From positions 155,972,642-156,036,641 of the forward strand of contig CM077667.1 of the NCBI GenBank assembly GCA_039707655.1: 64,000 bases of DNA. Direction: 5' to 3'. This stretch comes from Elymus sibiricus. Its lineage: Eukaryota; Streptophyta; Magnoliopsida; Poales; Poaceae. Below the pieces are notes generated by a model. It made no database searches, was not told the origin of the DNA, and was given only the letters and a program-made list of their open reading frames with translations. This document shows positions 57,958 to 64,000 of the stretch, piece after piece. The first letter of the stretch is position 1. Every line of letters starts with the position of its first letter. Both the position numbers and the translations under genes were made by a program.

Positions 57958-58843
57958 TGTCGGCGTTCTGGGATCGGGGGTAGCCAGACCTACCTGCCTG
58001 CGGCCCCGTGCGTGGCCCACCACGATGGCCCGGTACGGCCCCACAACGGGTCCCTCAAGTCAAGGCCCTCGCCGGAGCCCCCGCCTGCGAGGAGGACAAC
58101 GCAAGACCTCCGGAGAAGTGGCATCCCCCAGGCTGCCTCCCGAGGAGCGGAGATTCCTATGCAAGTACCCCGCCTCCCGAGGCCGGGGTGACGTGGGTTC
58201 CGACGGCCAAGCCAGGCGGGCGCCAGCGGGCGCAGAGGGAGGACAGTTTCCTCTTTCGTGCTAAAGATAGAAGGACGTACGCGGGTTCCCAAGGGACCCC
58301 CCAAAGGTTTCCTTCCCAGTGCAAGAGGACCGAGACCACGAGCTCGGGAGGACGGATGTCATCGGCGAGCCCACCACTGCGTCGCACCCAGAAGCTTTGC
58401 AGGCAAAGACCACCTTTAGTCGGGATAGGATGTACTACTTGTCCCCTTTCAAATTTGGCTGTTGTGGGATCCCTTCCCACCTGCGCAATAAGGGAAGAGG
58501 ACCGTGGCCCCTATAAAGGGGGGACTAGCTCCCATCATAGGGAGGAGGATGGACACAACAAGTTCATCACCACCAAGAGCCCTCGTGAGGCCACCCACCC
58601 ACTGTACTAGTTCATCCTTAGCCTGCTCGAGAGGCCAATCCACCACAAAGCAGGAGTAGGGTTTTACACCGCAAGGTGGCCTGAACCTGGGTAAATCTCT
58701 GAGTCCATCTTCTTCCCCGCTCACACTTATTCAACGAAGCTAGGCCGTAGGGTGACAGGCTTGACACTTCGAGCCGGTTGAGATCTTCACACACGCCCTA
58801 GTGTTCGAACCTTGTTGGGTTTTGTGGAGCCCCGATTCCGACA
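57958..58843 (+). repeat. 5' LTR of element f
   Basis: 886 bp, TGTCGGCGTTCTGG...GATTCCGACA. A TATA-like CCCCTATAAAGGGG lies at about 58508-58521. Not a solo LTR: the 5 bp on either side do not match, and a primer-binding site follows directly. Open frames on both strands here are composition shadows. Confidence 0.85.
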
Positions 58844-58845
58844 TT

Positions 58846-58863
58846 TGGCGTGTCAGGTAGGGG
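58846..58863 (+). other. Primer-binding site of element f
   Basis: TGGCGTGTCAGGTAGGGG, two bases inside the LTR. It resembles the TGGCGCxxCAGGTAGGGG site common in grass Tat-type Gypsy elements. The exact tRNA was not determined. Confidence 0.7.
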
Positions 58864-58913
58864 CGTGTCGAAATCTTTCTCCGGTTTCACCCCGTCTCAA
58901 CTCCGTCGCTCCC

Positions 58914-59547
58914 ATGGCCGACGCCCGCCGAGTTCGTGCAGAGCGTCGGGCCGCTTGTGTCGTCCAGACGGTGCCCGAGGGCCACGGCGTCCCGCGCTGC
59001 TCCATCTCTTCGGCAGCCAATGCTGCCATCGGCCCGGCTCCTCAAGAGCAGCAGGACTCATTGCTGCCACCCTCCGTGTAGCGCGACGGCTACACCGCCA
59101 CTCCATCCCTTGTTCCTGTCACGACATCGTCCTCCCATTCCCGCCGCAGACCGGCGAACGCACCGACTGCTCATGGCGCGCGAGCTGCTGCGTTACCGCC
59201 CCACCAACGACCGCTACGAAGGCTGGTCATCAACGCCGAGGTCATCAACGCCGCCGGTGAAGCCCCGGCGCCCTCCCAATCGCTTCGTCCCCAGCCCTTC
59301 CAAGCGGGCGACATGGCCCACGGCGCGCCTCCTCCTCCATCCCTGCAAAGCGCCGACCGCGATCCCAGGCGTGAAGCATGCCCCGCGAAAAGCCATGCGC
59401 GAAACCGGCGCGCGCACGAGACGAGGCGAGCTGCCAGGTGGTGCCGCGGCCGCAAGGCGACGCGCGGGCGCTCCGCCCGCCGCAGCGCCAGCATCAGGGC
59501 TGTGCGCCGCTGGAGGTTACGGCGGACGGACATCAAGACCAGGCTCT
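58914..59547 (+). pseudogene. Element f gag, N-terminal part, broken
   Basis: The ATG at 58914 starts an Ala/Arg-rich frame (MADARRVRAERRAACV...AANAA) ending at a stop at 59079-59081. Gag-like coding then continues in another frame through about 59225-59547 (INAEVINAAGEAPAPSQ and so on), so there is at least one frameshift. It is cut off by element g. The high GC content makes several other frames look open; they are shadows. Confidence 0.6.
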
Positions 59548-61091
59548 GATACGTCTCCAACTTATCTATTCTTGTCCCATGCTGTTATATTATCATTCTT
59601 GGATGTTTTGCATCATTTTATAACAACTTTATATCATATTTTGGGACTAACCTATTGACATAGTGCCAAAGTGCCAGTTGTTGTTTTTGCTTGTTTTTTA
59701 CTTCGCAGAAAATCAATACCAAACAGAGTCCAATCGCGACGATACTTTTGGAGATTTTTTGTGGACCAGAAGACACCGAGTGGGCCAAAGTAGTGCCGGG
59801 GGAGTGGGCCGAGGAGACCACAACCCACCAGGGTGCGCCCTGATGGGTTGTGCCCTCCTCATGGCCCCTCTCCACCGCCTCTGATGCCTATAAATTCCCA
59901 AATATTCCAAAAACCCTAGGGGAGTCGATGAAACACAATTCTAGGCGCCGCAAGTTCCGAACCTCGAGATCCAATCTAAACACCATCACAGAGGGGTTCA
60001 TCTTCCTCATAGGTGCCTCTCCGATGATGCGTGAGTAGTCCACCATAGACCTACGGGTCCTTAGGCAGTAGCTATATGCCTTTCTCTCTCTCTCTTATGA
60101 TTCGCAATACAATGGTCTCTTGGAGATCTATTTGATGTAAACTTTTGCGCTGTGTTTGTTGGGATCCGATGAATTTTGAGTTAATGATCAGTTTCTATCC
60201 ATAAATATTATTTGAGTCTTCTTTGATATCTTATATGCATGATTACTTATAGCCTCATATTCTCCGAATCTTTGGTTTAGTTAGGCCGAATAGATCGATT
60301 TTTCTTGCCATGGGAAGAGGTGCTTTGTGATGGGTTCGATCTTGCGGTGTTCTTTCCCAGTGACAGAAGGGGCAGCAAGACACGCATGTAACATTGCTAT
60401 TAAGGATAACAAGATGGGCTCTATTCCTACATGAATAGATCTAGTCTACATCATGTCATAGTTCTTATTGAATTACTCCGTTTTCCGTGAACTTAATACA
60501 CTAGATGCATGCTGGATAGTGGTTGATGTGTGGGGTAATAGAGGTAGATGCAGGCAAGAGTCGGTCTACCTATCTTGGACGTGATTCCTATATAATGATC
60601 ATCACCTTGGATATCGTCATGACTATTCGATTTTCTATCAATTGCCCAACAGTAATTTGTTCACCCACCGTGCGCTATACTCATGAGAGAAGCCACTAGT
60701 GAACCCTATGGCCCCCGGGTCTACTTTTCCAACATATTGCTTTCAGATCTATCTTTTTGCATCTTTGCTTTCAGATCTACAAAACCAAAAACCCAAAAAC
60801 ATATTGCTGCATATTTTATTTGCTCTTTTTATTTTGTGTGCTTGAGAGATCTATCTCTCCTATCTATCACTACCTAATCTATCTTTTTACCGTAGAGAGA
60901 TTGACAACCTCTCTTTCGCGTCGGGTTGCAAGTATTTGTTATTTGTGTGTAGGTGCTTCTTATTGGATGGTGGTGATCCCCCTACTGGTTCGATAACCTT
61001 GGTTTCATAACTGAGGGAAATACTTACCGCCGCTGTGCTGCATCATCCCTTTCACTTTGGGGAAATACCGATGCAGTCTCGAGCCACGTCA
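59548..61091 (+). repeat. 5' LTR of element g
   Basis: About 1.54 kb starting TGATACGTCTCC. The right end is placed at ...CACGTCA (61091), ten bases before the primer-binding site, by analogy with element b; this end is less certain than the start. The first 190 bp match the 3' LTR start at 63810-64000 with scattered differences. Confidence 0.7.
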
Positions 61092-61101
61092 AAGGAATTT
61101 C

Positions 61102-61119
61102 TGGCGCCGATGCCTGGGA
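61102..61119 (+). other. tRNA-Asp primer-binding site of element g, mutated
   Basis: TGGCGCCGATGCCTGGGA, differing at two positions from the perfect tRNA-Asp complement seen in element b (7185-7202). Confidence 0.75.
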
Positions 61120-61327
61120 GGAAGCGGTCTCTTCTACGTGCCTATCGTAGGCGCCGAGGGGACTCCATCATCATCTACCAGGTTCCTAATCACAAATCTC
61201 ATCTCCTTGCAATTACATTATTTGCCATTTGCCTCTCGTTTTCCTCTCCCCCACTTCACCAATTTGCCGTTTTATTCGCCCTCTTTTTTGTTTGCCTTTT
61301 TCTCGTCAGATCTCTTGCCTGGCCATT

Positions 61328-62143
61328 ATGGATAATTCTTCTATTATTGCGTGTACTCCCGATAATGAGGTTCTTAATTTTAAGAAAAGGGGAGGGGAGA
61401 ACCTAAAAGATGCCTTGTATAGGATTTGCATTGCTCATAATAGATCTATCCATAAGTAATCTACCATTGTTCTTCGTCGCAGTTTTTATGTGGGCATCAC
61501 CACTTGGTATATATTCGTCCTTGATACGATTACCGGTGGGAATTTCTTGATCTGTCCTTCTTTAGATGCTTTTAATGCTTAGGGAAGTTTAGTGGGATCA
61601 CCACCTATCATGATCAATGAAACAACTTTAACTCTTGAACACGTTATGGAGAGATTAGATGCTATTGAAAAAAACATGATTACCAAGGAACACCTTGAAA
61701 ATTTGGATAAGAGAATGCATGATCTTGCTAATAAAATTGGGGCTTAGGCGGGAGATGCTTTTAAATTGTTAAAGGAAAAGAAACCCGTAGTTAATGAAAG
61801 GGTAGAAGAGAGCCCGTACCGGATTGATAAGTTGGAAGAAATTTTTAGTAATTAGGGTTCATCTTTTTCTTCTATCAAAACTATTGAAAAAACTCCCATA
61901 AAGATTGGCAAGACCACGCAAGTCACTAAGAACAAAGTTGCTATGCCTAGTTGTCACAAGGGGGATCTTAAGATGATTAGTATTCATCTCGACTTTGTTG
62001 AAATCATAAGAGACCCTATTTATAAGAATGAATTTTTTGGTTTTATTCCTAGGAGTGTTGTCATAAAAAATATGCATGCTAAATCCTTGAAGAAATCTAG
62101 CTGTGTGATCGAAGAATTGAAAACCAAGGATGACAATACTTGA
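61328..62143 (+). pseudogene. Element g single ORF, unidentified gag-like protein with four in-frame stops
   Basis: One continuous frame of 272 codons from the ATG at 61328 to the TGA at 62141-62143. It is interrupted by TAA at 61457 and TAG at 61580, 61745 and 61853, with no frameshift. It starts MDNSSIIACTPDNEV. The middle is a predicted coiled coil (LTLEHVMERLDAIEKNMITKEHLENLDKRMHDLANKIG), and the last 65 residues are a compact basic/hydrophobic region. I recognise no catalytic domain or zinc knuckle. The position after the primer-binding site suggests a gag-like or particle-associated role; this is inference. Confidence 0.6.
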
Positions 62144-63809
62144 ATCTATGTGTTATGCCTAGCTAGGGGCGTAAAACGATAGCGCTTGTTGGGAGGCAAC
62201 CCAATGAATAAATAAATTTTTGCTTTTTCTTTTCTGTTTTTGAGTATTGACACAATTATACCTCTGTTACGATTGTGTTTTTATGGTTTATTTAGTGTTT
62301 GTGCCAAGTAAAGCCTTTAGGATGATTCATAGGATGACTAGACGTGATGCTGAATCTGAAACAGAAACTTTGCGTTCAGTATATGAATTTCATTTTTTGC
62401 TGGAATGTGATCTTGAGCTGAAATTTTAACACAGTTATGATATATAAATTCCTTACGTTGTCCTAATGTTTCAGAATTTTTAGAGTAACAGAAGTATGGT
62501 TAGAGTACAGATTAGTACAGACTATTCTGCTTAAGACAGATTCTGTTTTCGTTGCATTGTGTGCTTGTTTTGATGAATCTATGGGTTATATTGAAGGGTA
62601 TGAGCCACCGTAAAGATAAAATACAGTAGGTATAATGCAATAATAAAATATGAATGGGTTTGCAGTAGTACCTAAAGTAGTGATTTGCTTTATTATACTA
62701 ACGGATCTCATAAAGATTTTGTTGAGTTTTGTGTGATTGAAGTTTTGAAATTTTGGGTGAGATCACGATGGATGAAGGAATAAGGAATGACAAGAGCCTA
62801 AGCTTGGGGATGCTACTGCACCCCCAAGATATATCCAAAGAGTAGCAAGCAACTAAGCTTGGGGATGCCCGCGAGTGGCATCCCCTCTTTCTTCTAACGA
62901 CCATCGGTATTTTACTTGGAGCTATATTTTTATTCGTCACATATCATGCGTTTTGCTTCGAGCGTCTTGTATCTTTGCTTGCTTTGTTTGTTAGTTTGTC
63001 ATTTGTATACTTTCTGGACACACCTATTTGAGAGAGCCAAAATTATGCTATGATTTGTTAGAATTGCTCTATGTGCTTCACTTAAATTTTTTGAGCTATA
63101 GAATTGCTCTAGTGCTTCACTTATATCTTTTTGAGCACGGTGTGCTTGGAAATTTTTGTAGAAATACTCTCATGCTTCACTTAGATTAATTTGAGAGTAG
63201 GTAAATTTTTAAGAAATCCTCTCATGCTTCACTTATACTATTTTGAGATATGAAATCTTTATGCTCATGTGCTTCACTTAAATTTGTTTGAGCTTGCCAA
63301 AAAGCAATGGTAATATATGAAACTAGTCCCAAAGTGATAGATATCCAAGGAGGATATAATAAAACTTTCATGAATATCATCGAGCAAATTAAACTTGATT
63401 CTTTGTAATAGTTTTGAAACATGATGATAGTAATATGTGAGTCATGTTAGTGAGTAATTGTGCTTGAGTAGGAATATTGGTGTTAAGGTTTGTGATTCCC
63501 TATGCATGCACGAAAGTCAATAGTTATGCAATGAAGTTACATCCTACTTATGGTGCATTATTCGGTGTTAGTTATGCTCAATGCTCATTTATGTGAATTT
63601 TCATTTCTTGGTTTGGTTGCATCCCAATCTATTTGCTAGGCTCCATTTGTACTAAGTAGACTGTTGCTTTGAATCATTTACATGTCCAAATGTCCATGCT
63701 ATACAAAAGAAAAGAATATGATGAATATGTTAGGCAGCATTCCACATCAAAAATTGTGTTTTCATCATTTACCTACTCGAGGACGAGTAGGAATTAAGCT
63801 GGGGGATGC
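62144..63809 (+). other. 3' non-coding region of element g
   Basis: 1.7 kb with no gene. It contains a hairpin TTGGG-AGGCAA-CCCAA (62189-62204) just after the stop, a perfect 9-bp stem (62861-62869 with 62877-62885, 7-nt loop), two copies of TAAGCTTGGGGATGC (62799, 62854), a degenerate tandem repeat (63059-63300), and the polypurine tract AAGCTGGGGGATGC (63796-63809) abutting the 3' LTR. Confidence 0.75.
63059..63300 (+). repeat. Degenerate tandem repeat, five units
   Basis: Units of about 40-60 bp, each containing a GAAATxCTCT-like start, then TGCTTCACTTA and TTTGAG. The TGCTTCACTTA cores are near 63074, 63113, 63173, 63224 and 63270. The repeat lies in the 3' non-coding region of element g. 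Confidence 0.85.
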
Positions 63810-64000
63810 TGATACGTCTCCAACGTATCTATAATTTTTGCTTGTTCCATGCTATTATATAATCATTCTTGGATGTTTTACAATCATTTTATAAGAACTT
63901 TATATCATTTTTGGGACTAACCTATTGACATAGTGCCAAAGTGCTAGTTGCTGTTTTTGCTTGTTTTTTACTTCGCAGAAAATCAATACCAAACGGAGTC
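63810..64000 (+). repeat. 3' LTR of element g, first 191 bp
   Basis: Starts TGATACGTCTCCAACG directly after the polypurine tract and continues past the window end. Matches 59548 onward. Confidence 0.9.

Larger units (their letters stand above)
57958..59547 (+). mobile_element. Tat-type Ty3/gypsy element, 5' end only (element f)
   Basis: Plus-strand 5' LTR 57958-58843, primer-binding site 58846-58863 and the start of gag from 58914. It is interrupted at 59547 by element g; the rest is beyond the window. The LTR family is the same as the solo LTR at 45058-45908 (opposite orientation). Confidence 0.8.
59548..64000 (+). mobile_element. Sabrina/WHAM-like Ty3/gypsy-type element, non-autonomous (element g)
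   Basis: Plus strand: 5' LTR 59548-61091, decayed tRNA-Asp primer-binding site, one interrupted ORF (61328-62143), a long 3' non-coding region with hairpins and tandem repeats, polypurine tract, and the start of the 3' LTR at 63810. No protease, reverse transcriptase or integrase lies between the LTRs, so it depends on other elements. 59543-59547 (GGCTC) is the candidate TSD; its partner is out of view. Confidence 0.8.

Noticed and set aside
57941..58610. Proline- and arginine-rich open frames on both strands.
   Set aside because: They fall entirely within the 5' LTR of element f and overlap in several frames.
57953..58848. 57958-58843 as a solo LTR.
   Set aside because: Flanking five bases do not match (ACAAG and TTTGG), and a primer-binding site and gag follow directly.

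Overview
The window looks like intergenic DNA from a large Triticeae genome (wheat, barley, rye or Aegilops type). It contains long terminal repeats of the Angela/BARE1/WIS type, whose outer end reads TGTTGGAAATATGCCC. It also holds Sabrina/WHAM-like Gypsy LTRs (TGATACGTCTCC...), Tat-lineage Gypsy elements with two RNase H domains and an antisense gene, and primer-binding sites for tRNA-Met and tRNA-Asp. I found no host gene, tRNA gene, rRNA gene or CRISPR array. Almost every base can be assigned to LTR retrotransposons nested in one another, and six insertions have exact 5-bp target-site duplications (TSDs) that I could read on both sides.

Layout. 1-4043: 5' half of an Angela-type Copia (minus), sitting in 4044-8625, a Sabrina-like Gypsy (minus, gag and protease only). 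8626-11926: LTR debris and a decayed chromovirus-like Gypsy pol (minus). 11927-28868: a pol-less Tat-type Gypsy (d, minus). It contains a complete, very young Angela copy (12020-21113, TSD GTTTA, one intact 1327-aa gag-pol ORF) and a solo LTR (24773-25639, TSD CCAAG). 28869-57957: element e (plus), with an LTR of about 4.3 kb. That LTR is split by element h (31152-51821, TSD CGCTC), a SIRE-like Copia derivative with gag and a non-pol second ORF. Element h is in turn split by a 10.4-kb Tat Gypsy (i, 33495-43856, TSD GGAAG) and a solo LTR (45058-45908, TSD AAGAG). The internal part of e holds another solo LTR (55851-57365, TSD ATGGG). 57958-59547: 5' end of a Tat-type element (f, plus), cut by a Sabrina-like element (g, plus, 59548 to the window end).

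How the pieces relate. The oldest-to-youngest chain readable here is: Gypsy pol remnant, then d, then e, then h, then i. Only the Angela copy at 12020-21113 has an unbroken polyprotein. The others carry nonsense codons, frameshifts or deletions, or lack pol and would depend on enzymes supplied by relatives.

Most interesting signals: (1) dense clusters of the 11-bp palindrome CGGTNNNACCG in the promoters of two unrelated LTR families (Angela and h) and in front of the second ORF of h; (2) a multi-exon antisense gene with consistent intron phases in the Tat elements; (3) a strong bias of in-frame stops towards TAG, as expected from CAG to TAG decay at CHG-methylated sites; (4) non-autonomous elements in which pol is missing or replaced. 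LTR and TSD boundaries were read directly. Family names come from recognition of termini and domains and were not checked by database search.
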